Source: Pelosinus fermentans DSM 17108
GTDB lineage: Bacteria > Bacillota > Negativicutes > DSM-13327
Assembly (NCBI RefSeq): GCF_000271485.2
Contig: NZ_AKVN02000001.1
Coordinates: 2,050,001-2,114,000, forward strand
Reading direction: 5' to 3'
DNA: 64,000 bases
Shown one piece after another: positions 1 to 9,037 of this stretch (the stretch's first letter is position 1; each line of letters starts with the position of its first letter). The notes beneath the pieces are model-generated. The model saw nothing but the letters and a program-made list of their open reading frames with translations, was not told where the DNA came from and did not search any database. The position numbers were made by a program, and so were the translations under genes.

Positions 1-356
1 GTGATGAAGAGATGAACGAGTATCTAGAGGTGGCGGCTATGCTTGGCCTGGATTGCCTGGTAGAGGTTCATACATTGGAGGAACTCCTGCGGGTGCAAAA
101 AACTTCAGCGGTGCTAGTGGGGATTAATAATCGCGATTTGAAGACCTTTACTACTGACATTAGTAATACGTTTGCTTTATTGCCTTATTGCTCTTCGAAG
201 GTTGTACTAATTAGTGAAAGCGGCATCAAAAATCAAGAAGATGCTAAAAGACTGCAAGAGGCAGGAGTAAAAGGAATATTGGTAGGAGAGGGATTGGTTT
301 GTGCTCATGATATTGGTCGGATGACACAGGAAATGGCATTGTGCCAAGGGCAGTGA
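1..356 (+). CDS. trpC: Indole-3-glycerol-phosphate synthase, C-terminal part
   Basis: This is the 3' end of a gene cut by the left window edge; the reading frame is open from base 3. TrpC closes the indole ring of tryptophan precursors in the cytoplasm. The visible part has the TrpC-like stretch LGLDCLVEVHTLEEL, the segment GINNRDLKTF and the late barrel motif ISESGIK, followed by GILVGEGL, a phosphate-binding end of a TIM barrel. The stop is 30 bases before trpB, so the genes are probably co-transcribed. A trpF gene, often placed between trpC and trpB, is absent here and may lie upstream or elsewhere. Confidence 0.9.
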   Translation, partial: DEEMNEYLEVAAMLGLDCLVEVHTLEELLRVQKTSAVLVGINNRDLKTFTTDISNTFALLPYCSSKVVLISESGIKNQEDAKRLQEAGVKGILVGEGLVCAHDIGRMTQEMALCQGQ

Positions 357-386
357 TGCAGCTGAAATAATAAGGAGGAATAGAAT

Positions 387-1568
387 ATGCCTGATAAAAA
401 TGGGAAATTCGGGGAATTTGGTGGCCGATTTGTACCAGAGACGGTGATGCCGGCTTTGATTGAACTGGAAGAACGTTACGAAGCATTAAAGAATGATGCA
501 GCTTTTCAGGAGGAACTGCACTTTTATTTACAGGAGTATGCAGGTCGTCCCACTGCCTTATATTTTGCAAAGAATTTGACAGCACATTATGGACGGGGAA
601 AAATCTACTTAAAACGGGAAGATTTACTGCATACAGGAGCTCATAAAATCAATAATGCTATTGGGCAGGCTCTGCTGGCTCGTCGCATGGGGAAAAAGAA
701 AATTGTGGCTGAGACGGGTGCCGGACAGCATGGTGTAGCTTGCGCTACCGTTGCAGCTCTCTTTGGTCTAGAATGTCGTGTATATATGGGAAAAGAAGAT
801 ATTGAACGGCAGGCTTTAAATGTATTTCGTATGCGGCTCTTGGGGACCGAGGTAATACCTGTGACGAGTGGCACTGGTACGTTAAAGGATGCTACAAGCG
901 AGGCTATTCGCTACTGGGTAACGAATGTAGAAGATACTCATTATATTATTGGCTCTGTCGTAGGACCTCATCCCTATCCTATGATTGTACGGGATTTTCA
1001 AAAGATCATTGGTGAAGAAGTAAAAGAGCAAATCCTGAAATGTAATATAGAAAAATTAAAGTATATTGTTGCTTGTATCGGTGGAGGCAGTAATGCCATG
1101 GGAATGTTTTATTCCTTTCGCAACGACAAAGCGATTACTAAAATTGGTGTAGAGGCGGCAGGTAAAGGCATCACTACCAATGAGCATGCGGCATCCTTGA
1201 CAGAAGGGCGTCCAGGCGTGCTGCACGGAGCATTTAGTTATTTATTGCAAGATAAGGATGGGCAGATCATTGAACCCTATTCCATTTCTGCTGGTCTTGA
1301 TTATCCTGGCGTTGGTCCCGAACATTCCTTTTTTAAAGATAGTGGAATCGTTGAATATAAAGCAGTCACGGATGAGGAGGCATTGCAAGCATTTAAACGC
1401 CTGGCCCGTATAGAAGGGATTATTCCAGCTTTGGAAAGTTCTCATGCATTGGCATATTTAGAAGAAATTATGCCGAAGACGCAATTAGATGAAACGGTAA
1501 TTGTTTGTCTTTCTGGTCGTGGTGACAAAGATGTAGATATGGCAATAAAAGTAATGGGGGGATTATAA
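387..1568 (+). CDS. trpB: Tryptophan synthase beta chain
   Basis: TrpB condenses indole and serine into tryptophan with pyridoxal phosphate, in an alpha2-beta2 complex with TrpA. The 393-residue length is normal. The PLP lysine is Lys87 in [11 protein letters not shown], and [10 protein letters not shown] is the phosphate-binding loop. A good ribosome site (aaggagga) precedes the ATG. The stop overlaps the trpA start by one base (taatg), which implies translational coupling. It belongs to the anthranilate-to-tryptophan operon seen on both sides. Confidence 0.97.
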   Translation: MPDKNGKFGEFGGRFVPETVMPALIELEERYEALKNDAAFQEELHFYLQEYAGRPTALYFAKNLTAHYGRGKIYLKREDLLHTGAHKINNAIGQALLARRMGKKKIVAETGAGQHGVACATVAALFGLECRVYMGKEDIERQALNVFRMRLLGTEVIPVTSGTGTLKDATSEAIRYWVTNVEDTHYIIGSVVGPHPYPMIVRDFQKIIGEEVKEQILKCNIEKLKYIVACIGGGSNAMGMFYSFRNDKAITKIGVEAAGKGITTNEHAASLTEGRPGVLHGAFSYLLQDKDGQIIEPYSISAGLDYPGVGPEHSFFKDSGIVEYKAVTDEEALQAFKRLARIEGIIPALESSHALAYLEEIMPKTQLDETVIVCLSGRGDKDVDMAIKVMGGL

Positions 1569-2359
1569 TGTCAAATTTGTCGGAAACGTTGCAAGGATTA
1601 AAAGCGTCAGGACGCAAGGGGCTTATTGTCTATCTAACAGCTGGTTACCCTGATTATGCCACAACATTAGAAACTGTTTTGGCGATGGAAGCAGAAGGAG
1701 CAGACGTGATTGAAATTGGCATTCCTTTTTCTGATCCCATTGCCGATGGACCTGTGATTCAACATGCTGCTACCTTAGCCTTAAAGGCGGGTGCAACTAC
1801 TGCGAAGTCCATAGAATTAGTTGCCCAAATACGTAAAAACTCTCGTATTCCCTTAGTGGTTATGACCTATGTCAATAGTATATTAGGGTATGGAAAAGAA
1901 AAGTTTATTGCTGATTTTGTTAAGGCGGGAATCGATGGGCTTATTGTACCTGATTTACCTCTTGAAGAGGCCGGTTTATTAGAAGATATTTGTAAAAGGC
2001 AGGGGATTCCTCTTATTGGGCTTATTGCGCCAACATCGACAGTAGATCGGATCAAATGCATTGCACAAAAGGCGGAGGGTTTCTTATATTGTGTTTCCAA
2101 TACTGGTGTAACAGGCGGTCAGCATAATAATTATGACCAGATTGGCACCGTGATAAAGGCAGCTCGTCAGGTCAGTCAGATACCTATGGCAATTGGATTT
2201 GGAATTGGCAACTCTCAAGGAGCCTCTGCCGCAGCTCGCTATGCTGATGCTGTTATTGTTGGCAGTGCCATTCTTGAGAAACTTACGAATGAGGGAGTTA
2301 TAGGTGTTCGCAGCTTGGTCAGATCCATTCGTGAAGCGTTAGATGAGGAGGGAAAATAG
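1568..2359 (+). CDS. trpA: Tryptophan synthase alpha chain
   Basis: TrpA cleaves indole-3-glycerol phosphate to indole, which is channelled to TrpB. The protein has 263 residues. The catalytic pair is visible as Glu49 (VIEIGIPFSDP) and Asp60 (IADGPVIQ), matching the enterobacterial numbering. GFGIGNSQGA near the C-terminus is the phosphate-binding region. It overlaps trpB by one base, and its TAG stop abuts the trpE ATG directly, so trpB, trpA and trpE form one tightly packed unit. Confidence 0.97.
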   Translation: MSNLSETLQGLKASGRKGLIVYLTAGYPDYATTLETVLAMEAEGADVIEIGIPFSDPIADGPVIQHAATLALKAGATTAKSIELVAQIRKNSRIPLVVMTYVNSILGYGKEKFIADFVKAGIDGLIVPDLPLEEAGLLEDICKRQGIPLIGLIAPTSTVDRIKCIAQKAEGFLYCVSNTGVTGGQHNNYDQIGTVIKAARQVSQIPMAIGFGIGNSQGASAAARYADAVIVGSAILEKLTNEGVIGVRSLVRSIREALDEEGK

Positions 2360-3853
2360 ATGGAAATCATTCCTAGCCTGGCTGATTTTTCTGACTTAGC
2401 TAAAGAACATAATCTGATTCCTATCTTTACTGATTTATCTGTTGATCTGGATACTCCAGTGTCCATTTATTCTAAGATCACAGGCGATAACCCTGGATTT
2501 ATTTTAGAAAGTGCGGATACGAGTAAAGCTTTTGGACGATATTCATTTATTGGAGCGGATCCTTTTATTACGGTATTTGGGAGGAGTAAAAAGACTGAAG
2601 TTAGAAAAGGGCAGGATGTTACTACAATTGATGCTCCACCGCTTGTTGCACTGCAAAGGATATTAGGACAGTTCTCTTTTCCTAATATCCCTGAATTACC
2701 TCCCTTTAGCGGCGGGGCGGTCGGATATTTTAATTACGAAACCGTTGGTACATGGGAAAAAATTAGAGGGATGAATATTCCTGAAGACGAAATTTTAGGC
2801 GAATTTATGTTCTGCCGCATCATTATCGTTATGGATCATCTCACCCATTCAGCAAAATTATTATACCTGGCTAGTATTGAGTCTGGTATCGATATTCCTG
2901 CAGAATACGAAAAAGCTGTTGGACATTTGCGTGGCTTAATAAATAAAATACAACAGTCAGTTGCGATAGCTCAAAATACAGATCGTAAGTCAGAAGCGCA
3001 AGCAACTCCTGCAGCGGCAGATGATGAAAAAATTAAACAAAATTATTTAGCTATGGTAGAAAAAGCAAAGGAATACATTGCTGCAGGAGATATTTTTCAA
3101 GTTGTACTCTCTAAACCCTTTTACCTAAAGACGGCTAAAACCCCTTTTAATTTGTATCGCCGCTTACGTCAAGTCAATCCTTCTCCCTATATGTTTTTTA
3201 TTAATGTTGGCAATAGACAAATTGTTGGTGCATCACCAGAGATGCTGGTAAAATTAGAAGGCGGGCATGTATTTACTTGTCCCATTGCTGGTACTAGGCC
3301 GCGGGGGAAAAACCAGGAAGAGGATGAGAAATTAGCAGCGGAATTAATTGCTGATGAAAAGGAAAGAGCAGAGCATTATATGCTGGTTGATTTAGGGCGT
3401 AATGATGTTGGTCGTGTAAGTATGCCAGGGACTGTAAAGGTGAAGCGCATGCTTGAAGTAGAAAAATTTTCTCATGTGATGCACTTGGTTTCTGAGGTAT
3501 CTGGTGTTCTTAATCCTAAATATACTCCGATGGATGTATTGGCAGCTTGTTTTCCAGCGGGTACCTTAAGTGGCGCACCAAAGGTTCGGGCTATGGAGAT
3601 TATTCATGAGTTGGAACAATTACCTCGCGGACCTTATGGGGGCGCAGTCGGTTACTTTGACTTTAGAAATAATATGGACACTTGCATCACAATACGTACA
3701 ATGGTCATTGATGGCGATCGGGTGGGAATCCAAACGGGTGCTGGCATCGTAGCCGACTCAGTGCCGGAAATGGAATATCAGGAGATCTTAAATAAAGCAA
3801 AAGTTTTGTTTAAAGTGATTATGGAGGATGAAAATTATGATTTTAATTATTGA
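2360..3853 (+). CDS. trpE: Anthranilate synthase component I
   Basis: TrpE makes anthranilate from chorismate, using ammonia supplied by TrpG. The 497-residue protein has the N-terminal FILESAD segment, corresponding to the LLES tryptophan-binding element, so feedback inhibition by tryptophan is likely. It also has PFSGGAVGYFNYE, and in the chorismate-binding half LSGAPKVRAMEII and RGPYGGAVGYFD. It starts directly after the trpA stop and its end overlaps trpG. Placing trpEG after trpBA is unusual, since trpE normally leads the operon. A related aminodeoxychorismate synthase is less likely given the tryptophan context. Confidence 0.95.
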   Translation: MEIIPSLADFSDLAKEHNLIPIFTDLSVDLDTPVSIYSKITGDNPGFILESADTSKAFGRYSFIGADPFITVFGRSKKTEVRKGQDVTTIDAPPLVALQRILGQFSFPNIPELPPFSGGAVGYFNYETVGTWEKIRGMNIPEDEILGEFMFCRIIIVMDHLTHSAKLLYLASIESGIDIPAEYEKAVGHLRGLINKIQQSVAIAQNTDRKSEAQATPAAADDEKIKQNYLAMVEKAKEYIAAGDIFQVVLSKPFYLKTAKTPFNLYRRLRQVNPSPYMFFINVGNRQIVGASPEMLVKLEGGHVFTCPIAGTRPRGKNQEEDEKLAAELIADEKERAEHYMLVDLGRNDVGRVSMPGTVKVKRMLEVEKFSHVMHLVSEVSGVLNPKYTPMDVLAACFPAGTLSGAPKVRAMEIIHELEQLPRGPYGGAVGYFDFRNNMDTCITIRTMVIDGDRVGIQTGAGIVADSVPEMEYQEILNKAKVLFKVIMEDENYDFNY

Positions 3854-4400
3854 TAATTATGATTCCTTTACGTATAATATTTATCAATACGTTGCTAGTT
3901 TAGGGTATGAAGTAGAAGTTGTCCGTAATGATGCTATTACGGTAGATGAGATTAGGGCAAGAAAATACGACGCCATTATTATTTCACCAGGTCCAGGCAC
4001 ACCTAGTGATGCTGGAATTAGCAAAGAGGTCATCGCAGCCTTTGCTGGTCAATTGCCCATTTTGGGTATCTGTCTTGGTCATCAGGCAATTGGTGAAGTA
4101 TTTGGCGGGAAGGTAGTGCGTGCTCCTAAGCCTATACATGGTAAGGTGTCAGATGTCTATCATAAAGAGGATGGGATTTACCAAGGCTTGTCTCAGCCTT
4201 TTGTTGCAGGGCGCTATCATTCCTTGCTGGTGGAAGAGGAGAGCATACCTGATTGTTTAGAAATAACAGCCAGAACAGCAGACGGTTTGATAATGGGGCT
4301 TAGGCACAAAGAATACCCGATTGAAGGCGTGCAATTTCATCCCGAATCGGTGTTGACGCCAGACGGAATGAGGTTGTTTGAACATTTTTTAGATAAGTAG
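3837..4400 (+). CDS. trpG: Anthranilate synthase glutamine amidotransferase (component II)
   Basis: This class I glutamine amidotransferase releases ammonia from glutamine for TrpE, and in many Bacillota also for folate PabB. The triad is Cys79 in GICLGHQ, with His168 and Glu170 in QFHPES. I chose the ATG at 3837, giving MILIIDNYDSF, because GGAGG at 3823-3827 is nine bases upstream. The in-frame ATG at 3828 touches that ribosome site and would be poorly spaced. The gene overlaps the trpE end by 17 bases, so expression is probably coupled. Confidence 0.95.
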   Translation: MILIIDNYDSFTYNIYQYVASLGYEVEVVRNDAITVDEIRARKYDAIIISPGPGTPSDAGISKEVIAAFAGQLPILGICLGHQAIGEVFGGKVVRAPKPIHGKVSDVYHKEDGIYQGLSQPFVAGRYHSLLVEEESIPDCLEITARTADGLIMGLRHKEYPIEGVQFHPESVLTPDGMRLFEHFLDK

Positions 4401-4423
4401 ATGAAAGGCACAGGAGGAGCAGC

Positions 4424-5284
4424 ATGGAGCTTAGCAGTTGGTTTGGGAAAGAGGCGATAATAGGTTATCTTGGCCCCCATGGTACGTATAGTGAAGAAGT
4501 AGCATTTCGTCTATACAATAAGGAGCAAGTGAGTTTTAAAACCTATTCCAGCATTGATGTGGCCATCAAAGCGGTAGAGTCTGGCGAAGTATCCCAAGGG
4601 ATTGTTCCTGTGGAAAACTCCCTTGAGGGTTCAGTAAATGTTACGTTGGACATCTTAGCTCATGAAGTTAATTTATATATTAGGAAAGAAGTGATCTGGC
4701 CAGTACGACATAATCTCTTGGTCAAAGAGCATTGGGATGATGTTAAGATCATCGTTTCTCATCCCCAGGCCCTGGCCCAGTGTCGCCATAATCTGAGGCG
4801 GCTTTATCCCGATGCTGAGCTAAGAGCTATGAATAGTACGGCTGATGCTGCGACTCTTGTTGCTAGTGGTATAGAAAACTATGCAGCTGTAGGGAGTCAA
4901 AGTGCTGGTGCTCTTTATAATTTACAAACCATAGCTGGTGATATTCAGGATAGTTCTACCAATTGTACACGTTTTATTGTCTTAGGCGATAGCCCGATAG
5001 ATACTCATTCTTTGTCAGATCCATGTAAAACTTCTGTTGTTTGCAAAATGAATGGAGAACGTCCAGGTAGTTTATGTGAGATTCTACAGGAATTTTCCAC
5101 GCGGAATGTTAATCTTACAAGAATCGAATCCAGACCTGCACGGACTGGCATGGGAAATTACATCTTTTTCTTTGATATGGACGGTAGTATAGAAAATAAT
5201 AGTGTTCGCAGTGCAGTAGAGGCTGTAAAAGAAAAGAGCCTATGGTTTAAGAGTTTTGGTTCATATCCTATATGTACGTTGTAG
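4424..5284 (+). CDS. pheA: Prephenate dehydratase
   Basis: The enzyme turns prephenate into phenylpyruvate for phenylalanine synthesis. The 286 residues hold a dehydratase domain (GYLGPHGTYSEEVA, VPVENSLEGSVN, and the catalytic NCTRFIVLG) followed by an ACT domain from about residue 205. That domain carries GERPGSLCEIL and the ESRPARTG motif typical of phenylalanine feedback sites. No chorismate mutase domain is fused. A GGAGG site precedes the ATG, 23 bases after trpG, so it probably belongs to the tryptophan operon transcript. Confidence 0.95.
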   Translation: MELSSWFGKEAIIGYLGPHGTYSEEVAFRLYNKEQVSFKTYSSIDVAIKAVESGEVSQGIVPVENSLEGSVNVTLDILAHEVNLYIRKEVIWPVRHNLLVKEHWDDVKIIVSHPQALAQCRHNLRRLYPDAELRAMNSTADAATLVASGIENYAAVGSQSAGALYNLQTIAGDIQDSSTNCTRFIVLGDSPIDTHSLSDPCKTSVVCKMNGERPGSLCEILQEFSTRNVNLTRIESRPARTGMGNYIFFFDMDGSIENNSVRSAVEAVKEKSLWFKSFGSYPICTL

Positions 5285-5306
5285 GAAAGGATTAGAGGGG
5301 ATACAT

Positions 5307-5765
5307 ATGCAATATAGTATTGTCAATACAGATTATGAATTACAATTATGTTTAGCCTTACGTCGGAAAGTATTTGTGATCGAGCAAGGCATTCCAGTTG
5401 ATCTTGAAATTGATCATTATGATGCTGCTCCTCATGAATGTGTACATGGGCTGATTATCGCTGAGGATGGGGAAGCGGCGGCTACAGGGCGGTTAATATC
5501 CTACGGAGAAAATAGCGGCAAACTGCAGCGTATTGCTGTACGTAAAGAAATGCGTGGCAGTGGAGTAGGGCGAGAAATTGTGAATTTGTTAGAACAACAG
5601 GCAATTGCTGGTCATTTTTCTAATGTGCTGCTGGACGCCCAATGCAGTGCAGAAGCATTTTATACTAACTTGGGTTATGTGACCTTATCGGTGGAACCGT
5701 TTTTAGACGCTGGTATCTGGCATGTTAGAATGAAAAAGGATTTAACAGCACATTATATAAGATAA
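5307..5765 (+). CDS. GNAT family N-acetyltransferase (YjcF-like)
   Basis: A 152-residue GNAT protein with the acetyl-CoA loop RGSGVGREIV and an upstream beta strand LQRIAV, ending in the fold's LGY element (YTNLGYVTL). The N-terminus, with LRRKVFVIEQGIPVDLEID, resembles the YjcF/ElaA branch, whose natural substrates are not settled. I chose ATG 5307 because AGAGGGG lies just upstream. It sits 22 bases after pheA, perhaps as the last gene of the operon. The acceptor molecule cannot be told from sequence. Confidence 0.85.
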   Translation: MQYSIVNTDYELQLCLALRRKVFVIEQGIPVDLEIDHYDAAPHECVHGLIIAEDGEAAATGRLISYGENSGKLQRIAVRKEMRGSGVGREIVNLLEQQAIAGHFSNVLLDAQCSAEAFYTNLGYVTLSVEPFLDAGIWHVRMKKDLTAHYIR

Positions 5766-5788
5766 TCTATTTAATTTTAGAGGGAATT

Positions 5789-5845
5789 TATCGATAATCT
5801 TGAAATAATAATCATATATATAATAACCATTTAAGATTATCGATA
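5789..5845. repeat. Perfect 13-bp inverted repeat before the GalT-like gene
   Basis: Arms TATCGATAATCTT (5789-5801) and AAGATTATCGATA (5833-5845) are exact complements around a 31-base AT-rich spacer. The right arm ends one base before the GGAGA ribosome site of the next gene. In RNA the hairpin would bring the ribosome site next to a stem; in DNA it could be an operator with widely spaced half-sites. A TATAAT-like box lies in the spacer. Function is inference. Confidence 0.6.
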
Positions 5846-5855
5846 GGAGATAGAT

Positions 5856-6620
5856 ATGGTGGACATGGCGAAGCATTTAATTTTTGATTCTGCGATTGGG
5901 AGTTTTAAACCAGAGAATATTGTAAATACAGAAGTGAAATGTCCATTTTGCTGTAGAGAGAAGTTAGAGCATGTATTAGCAGAAGATGGTACAATTATAC
6001 TTTTAAAAAATAAATACCCTGTTTTACGGGATACCTTACAAACGGTCATTATTGAAACCGATCAATGCCACTCGGAACTGTCTCTTTATCCGAAAGAACA
6101 TTTGCATAAATTATTTCGCTTCAGTATGGAAAAATGGCAAGACATGATAGCAAGCAGAGAATTTGCATCGGTACTCTTTTTTAAGAATCATGGTCCTTTT
6201 TCCGGAGGTACGATTCGGCATCCTCATATGCAGATTGTAGGTTTAAGAACGATTGATTATGCTCCGCGGATCCCAGTGGAAACGATGGATGGAACTGTGA
6301 TTCATCAAAGCAGAGGGGCGGAGTTAAATCTTGCCAAAGAACCGAAAATTGGATTCTGTGAGTTCAATGTGAAGCTAAAAGAGGTATCGGATGTAGACAA
6401 GATGGCGGATTATATACAAGTCATAGCGCATTACTTATTGAATCATTTTCACAAGCGCTGTAATAGTTATAATATATTTTTTTATCAGTTAGAAGGTAAA
6501 ATTTCTGCTAAAATTATGCCTAGGCTTGTTACTTCGCCGATCTTTATTGGTTATTCAATTCCTCAGGTGTCAAGTCGTGGGGAAGAGGTTATCAAAGAGA
6601 TACAAAAATTATATTTTTAA
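5856..6620 (+). CDS. DUF4931 / GalT-like HIT-fold protein
   Basis: A 254-residue protein of the family that resembles galactose-1-phosphate uridylyltransferase. It has the early CPFC zinc-type pair, a PKEHLHKLF segment like the GalT substrate region, and RHPHMQIVGL, an H-x-H-x-Q nucleotidyl-transfer motif of the histidine-triad superfamily. It is shorter than true GalT (about 330-500 residues). The substrate is unknown. An internal galactose gene set lies 25 kb away without a galT, so a role there is possible but unproven. AGGAG precedes the ATG. Confidence 0.75.
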   Translation: MVDMAKHLIFDSAIGSFKPENIVNTEVKCPFCCREKLEHVLAEDGTIILLKNKYPVLRDTLQTVIIETDQCHSELSLYPKEHLHKLFRFSMEKWQDMIASREFASVLFFKNHGPFSGGTIRHPHMQIVGLRTIDYAPRIPVETMDGTVIHQSRGAELNLAKEPKIGFCEFNVKLKEVSDVDKMADYIQVIAHYLLNHFHKRCNSYNIFFYQLEGKISAKIMPRLVTSPIFIGYSIPQVSSRGEEVIKEIQKLYF

Positions 6621-6641
6621 AGCTAAAAAATAGTAGGATAT

Positions 6642-6694
6642 AAATAAACAAAGGGCTTCTTCACCACGGGGATGAAGAAGCCCTTTGTTTATTT
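6642..6694. terminator. Bidirectional terminator, 22-bp stem
   Basis: Arms 6642-6663 and 6673-6694 are perfectly complementary over 22 bp with a 9-base loop. A-rich and T-rich ends flank it on both sides. It separates the convergent GalT-like and LysR genes and can stop transcription from either side. Confidence 0.93.
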
Positions 6695-6708
6695 GATTAT
6701 GCTAGAGG

Positions 6709-7584
6709 TTAAGAAAGAGATTCTATCACAAAGTTTTTGAATCGTTGAGCGGCTGGGGATAAATAACGTTCTTTTGTCCAGGCGATTCCGATGACCCGCT
6801 GGCATTGAGGCTTGGAAACAGGTAGAAAGGATACATTGGTTTTATCTAGACCAAAGACATGGGGAATGAGTGCTACTCCTAATTTAGCTTCGACAAGACC
6901 AGCAACGGTCAGAATTTCCTCACCTTCAAAAGTGATAAATGGCTTTAGATTTACTTCTTTAAAGAAATGGTCAGTTAAAATACGTAAGCCATAATCTTTT
7001 TTAAACGTAACAATTGGATCAAGGGCAATTTCTTTAAGCTCGATAGATTTTCGCTGGGCAAGTCGGTGGCCGAAAGGAACCACAACAAATAATTCTTCGG
7101 TAAAGAGTGGTTCCCACTCCATATAGTCTTTTGTTGTTACAGGAGAACAAAGACATAAATCAACCTCTCCTGCTTCTAGTTGATCTAAGAGGAGAGTGGT
7201 AGCATTTTGATAAAGCTTAAATTGTATATTGGGGAATTTGGAGCGGAATTTACTTAAGAGACTTGGTACAAGATTCGAACCAAGAGAGTGAAGAAAGGAT
7301 AAGGACACGCTGCCATAGTCAGGATGTATTAAATCGTGAATAACTTGTTTTCCTGCATCAATTTCTTGGAGCGATCGTTCTACATACTGCAGAAAGATGA
7401 CTCCATACCGATTGAGGACAATGTGTTTACCGCGACGTTCAAATAGTGGAAATCCTAGTTCCTCTTCAAGTTTAGCGATAGAACGGCTAAGAGCGGGCTG
7501 AGAAATCGATAATTGTTCTGCAGCATGAGTAACGTGCTGTAATTGGGCAACTAATTTAAAGTACTCTAGTTGATGCCATTCCAT
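6709..7584 (-). CDS. LysR family transcriptional regulator
   Basis: A 291-residue LysR-type regulator. The N-terminal winged helix-turn-helix is clear (HAAEQLSISQPALSRSIAKL), followed by a substrate-binding domain of two alpha/beta lobes. The start is the ATG giving MEWHQLEYF, which has a GGTGG site eight bases upstream; an earlier in-frame GTG (at 7596) overlaps that site. It is divergent from the MFS transporter at 7766, and such neighbours are commonly the regulated target. The effector is unknown. Confidence 0.93.
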   Translation of the reverse strand: MEWHQLEYFKLVAQLQHVTHAAEQLSISQPALSRSIAKLEEELGFPLFERRGKHIVLNRYGVIFLQYVERSLQEIDAGKQVIHDLIHPDYGSVSLSFLHSLGSNLVPSLLSKFRSKFPNIQFKLYQNATTLLLDQLEAGEVDLCLCSPVTTKDYMEWEPLFTEELFVVVPFGHRLAQRKSIELKEIALDPIVTFKKDYGLRILTDHFFKEVNLKPFITFEGEEILTVAGLVEAKLGVALIPHVFGLDKTNVSFLPVSKPQCQRVIGIAWTKERYLSPAAQRFKNFVIESLS

Positions 7585-7629
7585 TGTCTTGACCACCTTT
7601 TGTCATGTTTATTTCAATATGTAAGTTAG

Positions 7630-7692
7630 ATGATGCGTTGAAAAATATCTTTATATAATTATAACACATTAATTATATAAAAATGATGCATT
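7630..7692. promoter_or_regulatory. Divergent control region with 12-bp inverted repeat
   Basis: Between the LysR gene and the MFS gene lies a perfect inverted repeat, TTTATATAATTA (7650-7661) and TAATTATATAAA (7670-7681), with eight bases between. It is flanked by near-identical direct repeats of TGATGCRTTG on both sides. LysR proteins bind dyads of this kind, so this is a candidate operator. The AT-rich arms could also supply the -10 elements. Confidence 0.5.
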
Positions 7693-7765
7693 GGACAGAT
7701 GACACTCTGGAGGTTTAATATGATAAAAAGAGAATGATTGTTGATTAGAAGGGATTGTGCGTAGT

Positions 7766-8980
7766 ATGAAGACCTATATACAAAAGAATAGTACGGCATA
7801 TTGGCGAGGGATATCAGCTATGTTTTTAGGAAGCTTTGTTACGTTTGCTTTGCTTTATTGTATGCAGCCTTTAATTCCAGTTTTTTCGGAAGAGTTTCAT
7901 ATAGCACCAGCTTATGCGAGTTTGTCAATATCTCTTACTACAGGAATTATGGCATTTTTTATGCTATTAGTTTCTTGGTTTTCTGATGCAAAGGGAAGGA
8001 AAATCGTGATGGCAATATCGTTATCAGTTTCTGCCATATTAGGGATTATAATTGCTTTTTGCAATAACTTCTCTATATTGCTCATATTACGGATCTTGCA
8101 AGGAATCATGCTGGCAGGATTTCCTGCTATTGCTATGGCATACGTAAATGAGGAATTTGATCCTAAAATAGTAGGTATGGTAATGGGGATTTATATTAGT
8201 GGCAATTCTGTTGGTGGTTTAGCTGGGCGTATTATGGTTAGTACATTGGCTGATTTTTCTACATGGCATATTGCAGTGGCTGGCATTAGTACAATTGGGC
8301 TGCTATTAAGTATTTGGTTTTGGATTGCTTTACCCAAATCCCAGAATTTCTCCCCCAAGAAAAGGGATTTAAGAGAGATGCTTGCTGCTTTGACTAAAAA
8401 ATTGCAGAATATAGAATTACTCATGCTATATAGTATTAGTTTTTTAATTATGGGGGGATTTGTAACCTTATATAATTATATTGGTTATTCTTTAATGGCT
8501 CCGCCTTACAATTTAAGTCAAACTCTGGTTGGCTGTATCTTTATTGTTTATCTGATTGGAACCTTTAGCTCTACGTTTATGGGAAAGCTGGCGGATAGTA
8601 ATGGCAGTTCAAAAGTGCTGTGTTTGTCCATTGGTATTATGTTGCTAGGTTGTTTGACTACCGTACATGGAAGTCTGTCCATTAAGATTGTGGGTGTAGC
8701 GTTATTTACCTTTGGTTTTTTTGGCAGTCATTCTGTTGCAAGCAGTTGGGTAGGGAAATGCGCTCATTCTGACAAAGCGCAGGCTGCTTCTTTATATTTG
8801 CTTTTTTTCTATTTGGGCGCTAGTACAATTGGGACAATTGGAGGAAAATTCCTGCTTTGGTATGATTGGGAGGGAGTCGTTATTGTTATTGCTCTTGCCC
8901 TAGTACTGGCTTTGATACTTTCCGGTGTCTTATTACTACGGGAAATGCGTTATAAAATATATTCGGCGGCTCAAAGCTGA
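7766..8980 (+). CDS. MFS transporter (YnfM-like)
   Basis: A roughly 404-residue, 12-helix major facilitator. The start of the domain (LLYCMQPLIPVFSEEF) and the loop 2-3 signature FSDAKGRKIV (G-x-x-x-D/R-x-G-R-R type) are visible. A weaker copy (MGKLADSNGSSKV) sits in the second half, and a central hydrophilic loop lies at about residues 190-215. It resembles the YnfM/arabinose-efflux group. I use ATG 7766 rather than GTG 7757 because AAGGGA at 7749 is then better spaced. Its divergent LysR neighbour probably controls it. Substrate unknown; drug or metabolite export is the usual guess. Confidence 0.88.
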   Translation: MKTYIQKNSTAYWRGISAMFLGSFVTFALLYCMQPLIPVFSEEFHIAPAYASLSISLTTGIMAFFMLLVSWFSDAKGRKIVMAISLSVSAILGIIIAFCNNFSILLILRILQGIMLAGFPAIAMAYVNEEFDPKIVGMVMGIYISGNSVGGLAGRIMVSTLADFSTWHIAVAGISTIGLLLSIWFWIALPKSQNFSPKKRDLREMLAALTKKLQNIELLMLYSISFLIMGGFVTLYNYIGYSLMAPPYNLSQTLVGCIFIVYLIGTFSSTFMGKLADSNGSSKVLCLSIGIMLLGCLTTVHGSLSIKIVGVALFTFGFFGSHSVASSWVGKCAHSDKAQAASLYLLFFYLGASTIGTIGGKFLLWYDWEGVVIVIALALVLALILSGVLLLREMRYKIYSAAQS

Positions 8981-9037
8981 CTTATTTCTCACATGATGAT
9001 ATAATTAGAAAAAAATCCCTGGAAAGGAATTATAATT

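Noticed and set aside
244-585. Antisense reading frame across the trpC/trpB junction
   Set aside because: It is a shadow of two clearly coding frames, without a ribosome site.
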